Part shown: positions 54,512-63,526 of the stretch, in pieces | Layout of the letters: each line of letters begins with the position of its first letter | Position numbering within the stretch: position 1 is the stretch's first letter | Source of the DNA: Rubrobacter marinus | Lineage (GTDB): Bacteria; Actinomycetota; Rubrobacteria; Rubrobacterales; Rubrobacteraceae | Direction: 5' to 3' | NCBI RefSeq assembly: GCF_011492965.1 | Contig: NZ_CP045121.1 | Coordinates: 1,612,001 to 1,676,000 of the forward strand | DNA: 64,000 nucleotides | Notes under the pieces: generated by a model | The model's database searches: none | What the model saw: only the letters and a program-made list of their open reading frames with translations | Told to the model about the DNA's origin: nothing | Position numbers and translations under genes: made by a program

Positions 54512-55963
54512 ATGAGCAAGGTAAAGATGGAGAGCTACCCCGCCATAATAGGTGGGGAGAAGGTGAACGGTAAGGGGACGTTCGAGGACCTGGACCCGTC
54601 CACCGGGCAACCCTTCGCCGAGGTCGCCCGCTGCGGCGAGGCCGAGATAAACCAGGCGGTGGAGGCGGCGCGCGAGGCCCACGAGAAGACGTGGCGCCGG
54701 ACGACGCCGGCCGAGCGAGCTAGGGTCCTGCACAATATAGCCGAGCTTCTGCGCCGGGATCACGAGGAGCTCGCCAGGCTCGAGAGCACGGACACCGGCA
54801 AGCCCCTGACGCAGACGCGCGCCGACGTGGCCGTGGCCGCGCGGTACTTCGAGTTCTACGCCAACACCATCGAGTCGTTCTACGGGGACACGATCCCGAC
54901 GCAGCAGGGCGTCTTCGCGTACACGCTGCGCGAGCCCTTCGGGGTAGCGGCGCAGATTATCCCGTGGAACTACCCGATCCAGATCGGCTGCCGCTCGGTG
55001 GTGCCGGCGCTCGCGACCGGGAACTGCTGCGTGATGAAGCCCGCCGAGGAGGCCCCGCTCACGCCGATCAAGGTCGGGGAGCTGGCCCTGGAGGCGGGGC
55101 TGCCGCCGGGGGTCCTGAACGTCGTGCCGGGCTTCGGGGAGGAGGCCGGGGCCCCGCTCTCCGCCCACAAGGGGATAGACCACCTCGCCTTCACCGGCTC
55201 CCTGGAGGTCGGCCAGATCGTGAGCAGGGCCGCCGCCGAGAACGTCATCCCCGTGACCCTGGAGCTCGGCGGCAAGTCGCCGAACGTCGTCTTCGCCGAC
55301 GCCGACCTAGACGGCGCGATCCCGATCGTCGTGAACTCCATTATCCAGGCCGCGGGCCAGACGTGTGCCGCCGGCTCCAGGCTCCTCGTCGAGCGGAGGG
55401 TCCACGACGAGGTGCTCGAGAGGGTTGCCGAGCGGTTCAAGGGCATCGAGATAGGCCCAGGGCTGGAGGATCCGGACCTCGGCCCGATCATCTCCGAGGA
55501 GCAGCTCGAGCGGGTAGACGGCTACGTACAGCAGGGGAAGGGCGAGGCGCAGCTTTTGGCGGGCGGCGACCGCGCGCGGGGGGACAGGTTGGGCGGCGGG
55601 TACTTCTTCGAGCCCACCCTCTTCGGCGGGGTCTCGCACTCCGACAGGCTGGCGCAGGAGGAGGTGTTCGGCCCGGTCTTGGTCGCGACTCCCTTCGACG
55701 ACCCCGAGGAGGCGGCCTGGATGGCGAACGCCACGGACTACGGCCTCGTCGCGGCGGTGTGGACGCGCGACGTCTCCAAGGCGCACCACCTCGCGCAGGA
55801 GATCAGGGCGGGGCAGGTCTTCGTCAACACCTACGGCGCCGGCGGCGGGGTCGAGCTGCCCTTCGGCGGCTTCAAGAAGAGCGGCCACGGCCGCGAGAAG
55901 GGCTACGAGGCCCTCTACGAGTACAGCCAAATCAAGACCGTCGCGATCAAGTACGGCAAGTAG
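54512..55963 (+). CDS. Aldehyde dehydrogenase (betaine-aldehyde dehydrogenase type)
   Basis: 483 residues. QIIPWNYPIQIG binds cofactor, VTLELGGKSPNVVFADAD holds the general-base Glu, GQTCAAGSRLLV the catalytic Cys, and EVFGPVLVATPF and LPFGGFKKSGHGREKG the later motifs. All catalytic residues are intact. AGGAGGAAGG precedes the ATG. It oxidises an aldehyde to acid with NAD(P). In this operon it may process an aldehyde from the SDR step. Confidence 0.95.
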   Translation: MSKVKMESYPAIIGGEKVNGKGTFEDLDPSTGQPFAEVARCGEAEINQAVEAAREAHEKTWRRTTPAERARVLHNIAELLRRDHEELARLESTDTGKPLTQTRADVAVAARYFEFYANTIESFYGDTIPTQQGVFAYTLREPFGVAAQIIPWNYPIQIGCRSVVPALATGNCCVMKPAEEAPLTPIKVGELALEAGLPPGVLNVVPGFGEEAGAPLSAHKGIDHLAFTGSLEVGQIVSRAAAENVIPVTLELGGKSPNVVFADADLDGAIPIVVNSIIQAAGQTCAAGSRLLVERRVHDEVLERVAERFKGIEIGPGLEDPDLGPIISEEQLERVDGYVQQGKGEAQLLAGGDRARGDRLGGGYFFEPTLFGGVSHSDRLAQEEVFGPVLVATPFDDPEEAAWMANATDYGLVAAVWTRDVSKAHHLAQEIRAGQVFVNTYGAGGGVELPFGGFKKSGHGREKGYEALYEYSQIKTVAIKYGK

Positions 55964-55986
55964 CCCGACCGGAGGAGGGGGAGCAC

Positions 55987-57327
55987 ATGGAGAGCGTCGG
56001 CGGAGAAGGCGTCGGGTCGAGTTCCTCGATAACGAAGGTCGCTACCGCGAGCTTTATCGGTAGCGCCATCGAGTGGTACGACTTCTTCCTCTACGGAACG
56101 GCCGCGGCGCTCGTGTTTCCGGCCCTGTTCTTCCCGGGCTTCAGCGCGCTCGCGGGGACCCTCGCCGCGTTCGCCACCTTCGGGGTGGCCTTCGTGGCCC
56201 GCCCGATCGGCGGCGTGGTGTTCGGCCACTACGGGGACAAGGTCGGCCGCAAGGCCATGCTCGTCGTCACCCTCCTGATCATGGGCCTCGCGACGTTCTT
56301 TATAGGGCTGTTGCCGTCGTTCGAGACGATCGGCGTGCTGGCTCCGATCCTGCTCGTGCTCTTGCGCTTCGCTCAGGGGTTCGGCGTCGGCGGGGAGTGG
56401 GGCGGGGCGGCGCTCATGGCCGTCGAGCACGCGCCACCCGGCAGGCGCGGCTTCTACGGGTCGTGGCCGCAGCTCGGGATCCCGGCCGGGCTCCTGCTCT
56501 CGACGGCGGTCTTCTCCGCGGTCTCCGCGCTACCGGACGAGCAGTTCCTCACGTGGGGGTGGAGGATTCCGTTCCTTCTCTCCATCGTGCTCGTCGGCGT
56601 GGGGCTCTTCATCAGGCTCAAGATCATGGAGACGCCGTCCTTCTCCCGGGTCAAGGAGACCCACACCGAGGCGCGCATGCCCATCTTGGACGTCTTAAGT
56701 GCCTACCCCAGGGCCGTGCTCCTCGCCGCCGGGGCCCGCTTCGCGGACAACGTGCTCTACTACGTCTTCGCGACCTTCGTGCTCACCTACACCACCTCCC
56801 AGCTCGGTCTGCCCCGGAGCGTGGCCCTGATCGGGGTCCTGATCGCCTCGGGGCTGGAGCTCGTCACGATGCCGGCGTTCGGGTCTCTCTCCGATCGCGT
56901 CGGCCGGCGGCCGGTCATCGTCGGGGGCGCGATCGCGATGATGCTGCTCTCCTTCCCGTTCTTCTGGCTCGTCGACACGGGGAACACGCTCCTGATCTGG
57001 CTGGCGATCGTGCTCGCCCTGGCGGTGAGCCACGCCGCCGTGTTCGGCCCGATTGCGGCCTTCTTCGCGGAGCTGTTCGACACGCGGGTGCGCTACTCCG
57101 GGACCTCGGTGGGCTTCCAGCTCGGTGCCGTCGTGGCGGGCGGGCCGACGCCGTTTATCGCCACCGCCCTGCTGGTGTGGTCGGGCGGGGACCCCTGGCC
57201 GATCTCGCTCTTCGCCTTCGCGGCGGGGCTGGTGACGCTCGTCTCCGTTCTTCTTGCCGCGGAGACGTTCCGAACCGACCTGGAGGAGGAGAAACCCCGC
57301 GAACGCGAGGGCGTCGCGACCTCGTGA
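55987..57327 (+). CDS. MHS-family MFS transporter
   Basis: 446 residues, 12 membrane segments. SAIEWYDFFLYGTAAALVF, GHYGDKVGRKAMLV, GFGVGGEWGGAALM and AELFDTRVRYSGTSVGFQ are the same hallmarks as in the transporter at 37168. Start at ATG 55987 after GGAGGAGGGGG; the frame upstream is only the aldehyde dehydrogenase shadow. It ends the rightward series, which closes with two hairpins. Confidence 0.93.
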   Translation: MESVGGEGVGSSSSITKVATASFIGSAIEWYDFFLYGTAAALVFPALFFPGFSALAGTLAAFATFGVAFVARPIGGVVFGHYGDKVGRKAMLVVTLLIMGLATFFIGLLPSFETIGVLAPILLVLLRFAQGFGVGGEWGGAALMAVEHAPPGRRGFYGSWPQLGIPAGLLLSTAVFSAVSALPDEQFLTWGWRIPFLLSIVLVGVGLFIRLKIMETPSFSRVKETHTEARMPILDVLSAYPRAVLLAAGARFADNVLYYVFATFVLTYTTSQLGLPRSVALIGVLIASGLELVTMPAFGSLSDRVGRRPVIVGGAIAMMLLSFPFFWLVDTGNTLLIWLAIVLALAVSHAAVFGPIAAFFAELFDTRVRYSGTSVGFQLGAVVAGGPTPFIATALLVWSGGDPWPISLFAFAAGLVTLVSVLLAAETFRTDLEEEKPREREGVATS

Positions 57328-57336
57328 CGCCCTCGC
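57305..57336 (+). terminator. Hairpin spanning the stop codon of the MHS transporter gene
   Basis: GCGAGGGCGTC and GACGCCCTCGC form a perfect 11-bp stem with a 10-base loop; the TGA (57325-57327) starts at the loop edge. First of two tandem hairpins. Confidence 0.55.
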
Positions 57337-57358
57337 GCAGACGGAGCTGACGCCGACG

Positions 57359-57393
57359 GGCCTCGGGCGCGTTCACCGAGCGCGCCCGAGGCC
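57359..57393. terminator. Second hairpin after the MHS transporter gene
   Basis: GGCCTCGGGCGCG and CGCGCCCGAGGCC form a perfect 13-bp stem with a 9-base loop, 23 bases after the first hairpin. No T-tract. It lies between convergent genes and may serve both directions. Confidence 0.6.
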
Positions 57394-57611
57394 GGAACGT
57401 CGAGCTTGCCCGCCCCGGGCTATCTCTACCTCTCGCTGGACGGCCTCGGTCAACAGGAGCTCGTCGGCTCTCTATTCGAACTTACGTGTTCGCATCATAT
57501 TCCGGGCTTCAGGGAAACCGCCCAAGGTAGCTCTACCTGATTCAGCGGCGGGGGGTCGACCTACGAACGCAAGCGCCGATACGTGTTCGTTGCCTGGAGC
57601 AACCGCGCGGC

Positions 57612-59004
57612 TCAACGCGGATCATGTACCCCGGCCGTCGACTCGAAGGCCGCTTCGCCGGCGATCCTGCCCAGGACCGCGGCGGCCAGGAGGCCGTTGC
57701 CGCTGGAGTATCCCTTGTGACTCTTGCCGCTGACCCCGACCGCCGTGCCGCCTCCCGCGTGGAGGCCGGGTATCGGCGAGCCGTCGGGACGGACCACACG
57801 TGCGCGGGCATCCACTTTCAGGCCACCCTGGGTGTGGAAGAGCGCGCCGCGGACGTGGATGGCGTAGAAGGGCGGCTCCAGCGGTCCGCTGGCGAACGCC
57901 TGCCTCCCGAACGGGTCTTTCTGCTCTCCGCGGGCGACCCGGTTGACCTGCTCGACCGTCTCGGAGAGCGCGTCCGTCGGTAGGCCGAGGGACCCGGCGA
58001 GGTCTTCCAGGCTCTCGAAGGGCAGGACCTTGCCGGCACTCACGACCTCTTCGAGGCGCGTCTCCCTGGAGGCCTCGAAGACCTCTTCGTCGAAGACCTC
58101 CCACGCCTCTCCTCCGGGTTGCGAGAGGACGGCGGCGGCGTACTCGGAGTAGCCGACGGTCTCGTGGCCGAAGCGGCGTCCTTCGCGGTTGACGAGGATG
58201 GCGCCGTTCACCACCACGCCCCAGGTGACGAGCGGACCGTCCGGGGCGGCGACGGAGGCGTGGCCCTGGTATGAGCCCATGCAACTCACGGCGGCCCCGA
58301 GCTCCGTTCCCCACCGGATCCCCTCCCCGGTGTTGTTCGGCGAGCCGAAGTAGAGGGCGCTCGCCGCCTCGGGGCCGAGGTACTCCCTGACCATCTCGCG
58401 GTCTGCCCCGAAGCCGTTGAGTGCCAGAACGACGGCCTGGGCCTCGACGTCGCCCCTTGCGTCCGGACGCCGGTTACCCGGCGCCCGTCGTAGATGAGCC
58501 CCGTCGCCGGGAGGCCCGGCCGGACCTCGATGCGGCGGTCGTCGCGGACGGCGTCCTCCAGCTGCCCGCGAGCGTGGCCCCGTAACCCTCCCTCGGCCCG
58601 TGCATGCGGTAGACGCTCTGGCCGGGGTAGAGGAAGTCCGTGTGGCAGATCATCTCGCAGCCCACCTCGTCGGCGAGCCACTCGATGAGGGGTGCGGCCT
58701 CCTCGCAGAGCAGGCGGGTCATGGCCGGGTCGCTCTCGTGGTCGTTCTTCTCGAGTATGTCCCGGGCCATGAGCTCGGGCGTGTCGTCGAGGATGCCCGC
58801 CTCCCTCTGGAAGCGGGTCCCGGCGGCCGGTATGAGGCCGGTCGAGCGCACGGTGTTGCCGGCGGGTTCCCGGCCCTTCTCCAGCAGGATCACCTGGGCC
58901 CCGCGCTTCGCCGCCGCCAGCGCGGAGATCATTCCGCACGCCCCCGCTCCCACCACCACGATGGGCGGCGCCGCGTCACCCCCCGCCGGGGCCCCGCTAA
59001 CCAC
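57612..59004 (-). CDS. FAD-dependent oxidoreductase (fumarate reductase type), frame broken twice
   Basis: About 464 residues when repaired. IVVVGAGACGMISALAAAKRG binds FAD; YFGSPNNTGEGIRWGTELGA, FGHETVGYSEY, LFHTQGGLKVDARARVV and HKGYSSGNGLL mirror the flavoprotein at 43690. One extra base is needed in the C runs (plus strand) 58565-58567 and 58453-58456 to read GQLEDAVRDDRR and then GGDVEAQAVVLALNGFG. GTG at 59004 begins 7 bases after the hydantoinase stop, so the two are co-transcribed. Confidence 0.86.
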
Positions 59005-59010
59005 TCCGGT

Positions 59011-60471
59011 TCAGGAGATCGTGAGCGGGCGGTCGGCGGCGAGGGGGCGCTTGAGGTAGGCCCCGCTCGCCGGCCCGACGGTCTCCCCGTCGGCGAAGAC
59101 GGTCTTGCCCCGCAGGATGGTGCGGACGGGCCAGCCTGCGAGCTCCATCCCCTCGAAGGGCGTGTGGTCCTGGGCCGAGAGGAGGCGCTCCGTGGTCACG
59201 GGATAGGTCGCGTCGAGGTCCACGACGGCGATGTCGGCGTCGGCGCCGATCGTCAGGGCGCCCTTGCTCGGGGCGAGGCCGTAGGCCTTCGCGGGGTTCG
59301 TGGCGACGAGGTCCACCACCCGCTCCAGCGAGAGGCCGCGCCTCATGCCCTCGGTGAGCATGAACGGGTACACGAGGGCGGTGCCGCCGAAGCCCGGGAG
59401 CGCGCTCCAGAGCTCACCCTCCTTGTGCTCCTCCGAGCAGCAGGCGTGGTCGGAGCAGACCCAGTCGATCTCGCCGTTTTTCACGCCTCGCCACAGGGCT
59501 TCCACGTCGGACTGGGCCCGAATGGGCGGGTTGACCTTGCCGCGCTGGTCGTTGTAGCTCTCGTAAGTGAGCGCCAGGTGGTGCAGCGTCGTCTCGAGGC
59601 GGGCGTCGAGCTCCGGGTGCTGGCGCTTGAGCTCCACGGCGGCCCCCAGCGCCTCCTCGCTGGAGAGGTGCAGCAGGTTGACCGGGCAGCGGGTGTGGCC
59701 GGCCAGCACCCCGACCTCCGCGACGGCCAGGTGCTCGGTGAGGGTCGGCCTGGAGGCGCTGTACGCCTCCAATCCGGTCAGCACCCCTTCCTGCTTGACG
59801 CGCTCCGTGAAGATCCTGATAAGCTCGGGCTGCTCGCAGTGGATGGAGAGCGAGACGCGCGACCCGTCGGTGCGTTCCCCTTGAGCCTCCACCACCTGTT
59901 CCATGATCTCGAAGAGGTGCCCGAGGTCGTAGTTCTCACTCATCGTGTAGCCCCTGGCGTCGCTCGACGCCCCCGAGAGGTCCAGGCCCTTGTAGAACAT
60001 GTAGTACTTGAAGGAGCAGACGCCGTCCTCCGAGACGAGCCTGCTTATCTCCCCGACCTGATCCCGGACCATCGGCGCCAGGTGGTAGCCGTAGTCCACG
60101 TACGAATGCCCGCCCGTAGCCTGCAACACCTCCGGGTAGATCTCCGCGTAGGGCCCGCTCTTCTCCAGGTAGTGGCTCCCCGTCCTGAAGTAGCTGATGA
60201 TGCTCGTCACCCCGCCGACGAGCGACGAGGCCGTCTCGCTCTTCGTATCCTCGGTGATGTTGCGGTAGATGCCGAGGTGGAAGTGCGGATCGACCGCCCC
60301 CGGCAGGACGAGCCTGCCGGATGCATCCACGACCTCGTCCGCGTCCCCCGCGGAGAACCCTTCCCCGATCGCGACGATCCTGCCGTCCTTCACGCCCACG
60401 TCCGCGCGCACCGCGCCGTGCCCCGGCAGAACGGCCGTGCCCCCCAACACCACGCTATCAAAGCGACCCAC
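59011..60471 (-). CDS. Dihydropyrimidinase/hydantoinase-like cyclic amidohydrolase
   Basis: 486 residues, intact. DPHFHLGIYRN, VCSFKYYMFYKG (Lys to be carbamylated), LSIHCEQPE, NLLHLSSEEAL and VCSDHACCSEEH give the metal site. GTG at 60471 with AAGGGG upstream is preferred; the frame stays open to 60537, but that part overlaps the operator palindrome at 60517 and is not coding-like. Paralogue of the gene at 40177. Ring opening of a cyclic ureide or imide is expected. Confidence 0.9.
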   Translation of the reverse strand: MGRFDSVVLGGTAVLPGHGAVRADVGVKDGRIVAIGEGFSAGDADEVVDASGRLVLPGAVDPHFHLGIYRNITEDTKSETASSLVGGVTSIISYFRTGSHYLEKSGPYAEIYPEVLQATGGHSYVDYGYHLAPMVRDQVGEISRLVSEDGVCSFKYYMFYKGLDLSGASSDARGYTMSENYDLGHLFEIMEQVVEAQGERTDGSRVSLSIHCEQPELIRIFTERVKQEGVLTGLEAYSASRPTLTEHLAVAEVGVLAGHTRCPVNLLHLSSEEALGAAVELKRQHPELDARLETTLHHLALTYESYNDQRGKVNPPIRAQSDVEALWRGVKNGEIDWVCSDHACCSEEHKEGELWSALPGFGGTALVYPFMLTEGMRRGLSLERVVDLVATNPAKAYGLAPSKGALTIGADADIAVVDLDATYPVTTERLLSAQDHTPFEGMELAGWPVRTILRGKTVFADGETVGPASGAYLKRPLAADRPLTIS

Positions 60472-60516
60472 CCTCGACCCCTTCCCCTCGTACCCCAGCC
60501 CATGAACTGCCGAACC

Positions 60517-60537
60517 GTGTTCCTTTAAGCGGAACAC
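60517..60537. promoter_or_regulatory. Probable IclR operator 1 in the hydantoinase/IclR divergent region
   Basis: GTGTTCC-tttaagc-GGAACAC is a perfect 7+7+7 inverted repeat, 46 bases before the hydantoinase start. TTCC/GGAA half-sites and position suit an IclR-family operator. A related site is at 60660. Confidence 0.6.
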
Positions 60538-60659
60538 ATGCCTTTGCTACACCCGAAACTTAGCACGGTATTCGGCCGCGGGTCAACGTACTTGCACGCA
60601 GAAACGTCGGCAGGCATCATGTGTGCCAGGGCGAAGACGGGGAAGGGAGTGGAATACCG

Positions 60660-60676
60660 TTTCTTCTAGCGGAACA
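60660..60676. promoter_or_regulatory. Probable IclR operator 2, just before the iclR start
   Basis: TTTC-ttctagc-GGAACA matches the right part of operator 1 (CTTTAAGCGGAACA versus CTTCTAGCGGAACA, 12 of 14 identical). It ends two bases before the ATG of the regulator, a place suited to autorepression. Confidence 0.5.
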
Positions 60677-60677
60677 G

Positions 60678-61464
60678 ATGGGGAGCAGAGGGCGGCGTCC
60701 GGCACGGTCTCCGCCGATCGGGTGGCCGACGTGCTCCTGACCTTTGCGGGGACGGGGGGGCGTTGGGGGTCAGCGAGGTGTCGCGGCGGCTGGGGTTGAG
60801 CAAGGCCGTGGTCCATCGCATCTTGCGCTCGCTCGTCTCGCGGCGCCTGCTCGCCGTCGACGAGGGCGGCGGGAGGTATCGTCTCGGGCCGGCGGCCGCG
60901 ACGCTGGGGGCCCGCGCCCTGCGCGACCTCGATCTGCGGGAGAACGCGTTGCCGGTCTTGAGGAGGTTGCAAGGGGAGACGGGGGAGACGGCCACCGTCT
61001 CGGAGCTCGTGGGCGTCTCGCGCGTGTACCTCGACCAGATCCCGAGCCTCCAGGAGATAAAGATGACCGTCGAGATCGGGCGCCCCTTCCCGTTGCACGC
61101 CGGGGCTTCGAGCCGGGCCATTCTGGCCTCCGCGCCGGCGGACTTGCGGCGCCAGATCATCGACGGCCCCTTGAGCGCGCTCACGCCGAAGACGATCGTG
61201 GACAGGGGTGAGCTCGAGGCGGAGCTGGCGCGCAACGCGCGGGAGGGGGTGGCCGCCTCCTTCGGCGAGCGGCAGCCGGGGGCCGCCTCGGTCGCCGCCC
61301 CGCTGCTCGCCGCGGACGGGCACGCGATCGGCTCGATCAGCGTGTGCGGGCCGGTGGATCGGTTCGGGGAGGAGACGGTGCGGCGCCTGCGTTCCCTGGT
61401 GCGCGACGCGTCGCGCGAGGTCTCCCGCAAGCTCGGGTGGCAGGGCGAAAAGGAAGAGGAGTAG
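60678..61464 (+). CDS. IclR-family transcriptional regulator, frame broken twice
   Basis: About 262 residues when repaired. DRVADVLLTFAGTGG leads into the winged helix LGVSEVSRRLGLSKAVVHRILRSL; the effector domain has LHAGASSRAILASAP and AASVAAPLLAADGHAIGSIS. One extra G in 60690-60692 and one in the 7-base G run 60754-60760 join the ATG at 60678 to the rest. No strong ribosome site is seen, so it may be leaderless. It faces the hydantoinase gene and is followed after 3 bases by the CoA-transferase. Confidence 0.85.
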
Positions 61465-61467
61465 AGG

Positions 61468-62658
61468 GTGGACGGTCGCAAGGCGCTCGACGGGGTAAAG
61501 GTCATAGACGCGGCGACGCTCTTCGCGGGGCCGCTCGCCGCGACCGTGCTGGGGGACTTCGGGGCGGAGGTCCTGAAGGTCGAGCACCCCAGAGGGGACC
61601 CGGCGCGGACGCACGGCTACGACAGGGACGGGGTCGGGCTCTGGTGGAAGATGCTCGGCCGCAACAAGCGTGCCGTCACCCTGAGCCTGAGCAAGCCCGA
61701 GGGGCAGGAGATCTTCAAGGAGCTCGCCCGCGGCGCCGACGTCGTGATCGAGAACTTCCGGCCGGGCACCCTCGAGCGGTGGGGCCTGGGCTACGACGAG
61801 CTCAAGGAGGAGAACCCCGGGCTCGTCCTCGCCCGCGTCACCGGCTTCGGGCAGAAGGGGCCGTACAGGAACCGCCCCGGCTTCGGCACCCTGGCGGAGT
61901 CGATGAGCGGCTTTGCCCACGTGACGGGCGAGCCCGACGGGCCGCCGACCCTCCCGCCGTTCGGGCTCGCAGATGGGATCGCGGCGCTCGCCACCGCGTT
62001 CGCCGTGCTCACGGCGCTCAGGGCGCGCGACGCCACGGGCCGGGGGCAGGTCGTGGACCTCGCCATCTTCGAGCCCATCTTCACCGTCCTGGGTCCGCAG
62101 CCCACGGTCTACGATCAGCTCGGCGTCGTCCAGGAGCGCAACGGCAACCGCTCCGTCAACAACGCCCCGCGCAACACCTACCGGACAAAGGACGACCAGT
62201 GGGTCGCCATCTCCACGAGCGCCCAGAACATCGCGGAGCGCGTGATGCGCCTCGTAGGCAGGCCGGAGTACATAGAGGAGCCCTGGTTCGCCAAGGGCTC
62301 CGAGCGGGCCAAGCACGCCGACGAACTCGACGAGGCGGTGGGCTCCTGGATCTCCGGGCGCACCCGCGACGAGGTCGTGGACGCCTTCGAGGAGGCCGGC
62401 GCCGCCGTCGCCCCCATCTACAGCATCGAGGACATCATGGAGGACCCCCAGTACAAGGCCCTCGAGACCATCATCAGCGTGGCCGACCCCGAGCTCGGCA
62501 GCGTCAAGATGCAGAACGTCCTGTTCAGGCTCTCGGAGACCCCCGGCGAGGTCAGGTGGTCCGGCCCGAGGCTCGGGGAGCACAACGAGGAGGTCTACGG
62601 CGAGCTCGGCATGGAGAGGCCCCGGCTGGAGGAGCTCGCCGAGAAGGGCGTCGTGTGA
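61468..62658 (+). CDS. Class III CoA-transferase (CaiB/BaiF family)
   Basis: 396 residues. LGDFGAEVLKVEHPRGDPART, NFRPGTLERWGLGYDEL and VTGFGQKGPYRNRPGFG are family motifs; Asp in GLADGIAALATAF (about residue 169) is catalytic. GTG at 61468 follows AAGAGGAG. Its stop overlaps the start of the CitE-like gene. Third CoA-transferase of the window; probably forms the CoA ester cleaved by the lyase. Confidence 0.94.
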   Translation: MDGRKALDGVKVIDAATLFAGPLAATVLGDFGAEVLKVEHPRGDPARTHGYDRDGVGLWWKMLGRNKRAVTLSLSKPEGQEIFKELARGADVVIENFRPGTLERWGLGYDELKEENPGLVLARVTGFGQKGPYRNRPGFGTLAESMSGFAHVTGEPDGPPTLPPFGLADGIAALATAFAVLTALRARDATGRGQVVDLAIFEPIFTVLGPQPTVYDQLGVVQERNGNRSVNNAPRNTYRTKDDQWVAISTSAQNIAERVMRLVGRPEYIEEPWFAKGSERAKHADELDEAVGSWISGRTRDEVVDAFEEAGAAVAPIYSIEDIMEDPQYKALETIISVADPELGSVKMQNVLFRLSETPGEVRWSGPRLGEHNEEVYGELGMERPRLEELAEKGVV

Positions 62659-63526
62659 AGGTCGGGGGGGCGCCGGTCCGGAGCTACCTCTACGTCCCCG
62701 CCAGCGATCCGGGACGGGTCGAGAAGGCCCTCGCCTCCGAGGCCGACGCCGTGGTCCTCGACCTGGAGGACGCCGTACCCGCCGGCCGGAAGGGGGAGGC
62801 CCGCGAGAACGCGGCCGAGGTGCTCCGATCCGGCCCCCGAAGCCCGTCGTAGTGCGCATAAACGCGGCCGGTTCCGCGCTGGCCGAGGAGGATCTGGCCG
62901 CGGTGGTCGGGGCGAACCTCTCGGGGCTCCGGCTCCCGAAGACGGAGGCGGCGGACGGGGTGAGGCGCGTCGCCGAAGCGCTGGAAGGCTCGGGGTCCGG
63001 GGCGGTCGTGCAGTGCCTGATCGAGTCCGCGTTAGGGCTCGAGCTCGTCTTCGAGATCGCGCGCTCCCACGCCAGGGTCGCGGGCGTCGGCCTCGGGGAG
63101 GCGGACCTGGCCGCGGACCTCGGCGCGCGCGGGGACGCGGGGCTCTTCTACGCGCGCTCGCGGCTGGTCGCCGCCTCCAGGGCGGCGGGCCTCCCCGGCC
63201 CGGTTCAGAGCGTCTACACGAGCGTGCGGGACCTCGACGGCCTGCGCCGCACGACCGAGGAGGGGAGAGACATGGGGTTTTTCGGGCGCTCGGCGATACA
63301 CCCGGCGCAGGTTCCCGTCATCAACGAGGTGTTTACGCCGACGGAGGACGAGATCTCCGGGGCGGAGGATCTGCTGGCCCGGCTGGAGGAGTCGGCGGGG
63401 CGGGGCACCGGCGCCTTCGTGCTGGAGGACGGCCGGTTCGTGGACGAGGCCGTGGTCGCGAGCGCCCGCGCCACGCTGAACCTCGCCCGCCGCGCGCCGG
63501 AGGCAACCGGGGGGGAGGCCCTGTGA
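62655..63526 (+). CDS. CitE-like C-C lyase (HpcH/HpaI family), frame broken once
   Basis: About 290 residues. RSYLYVPASDPGRVEKAL, VVLDLEDAVPAG, VRINAAGS, RLPKTEAADG, LIESALGLELV and SAIHPAQVPVI are the same landmarks as in the lyase at 5293. One extra C in the run 62834-62838 joins SGPPKPVV to VRINAAG. GTG at 62655 overlaps the CoA-transferase stop. It probably splits a malyl- or citramalyl-type CoA ester. Confidence 0.88.

Noticed and set aside
60583..62859. 758-codon minus-strand frame opposite IclR, CoA-transferase and lyase genes
   Set aside because: It lacks any recognisable domain and lies wholly over three conserved genes on the other strand.
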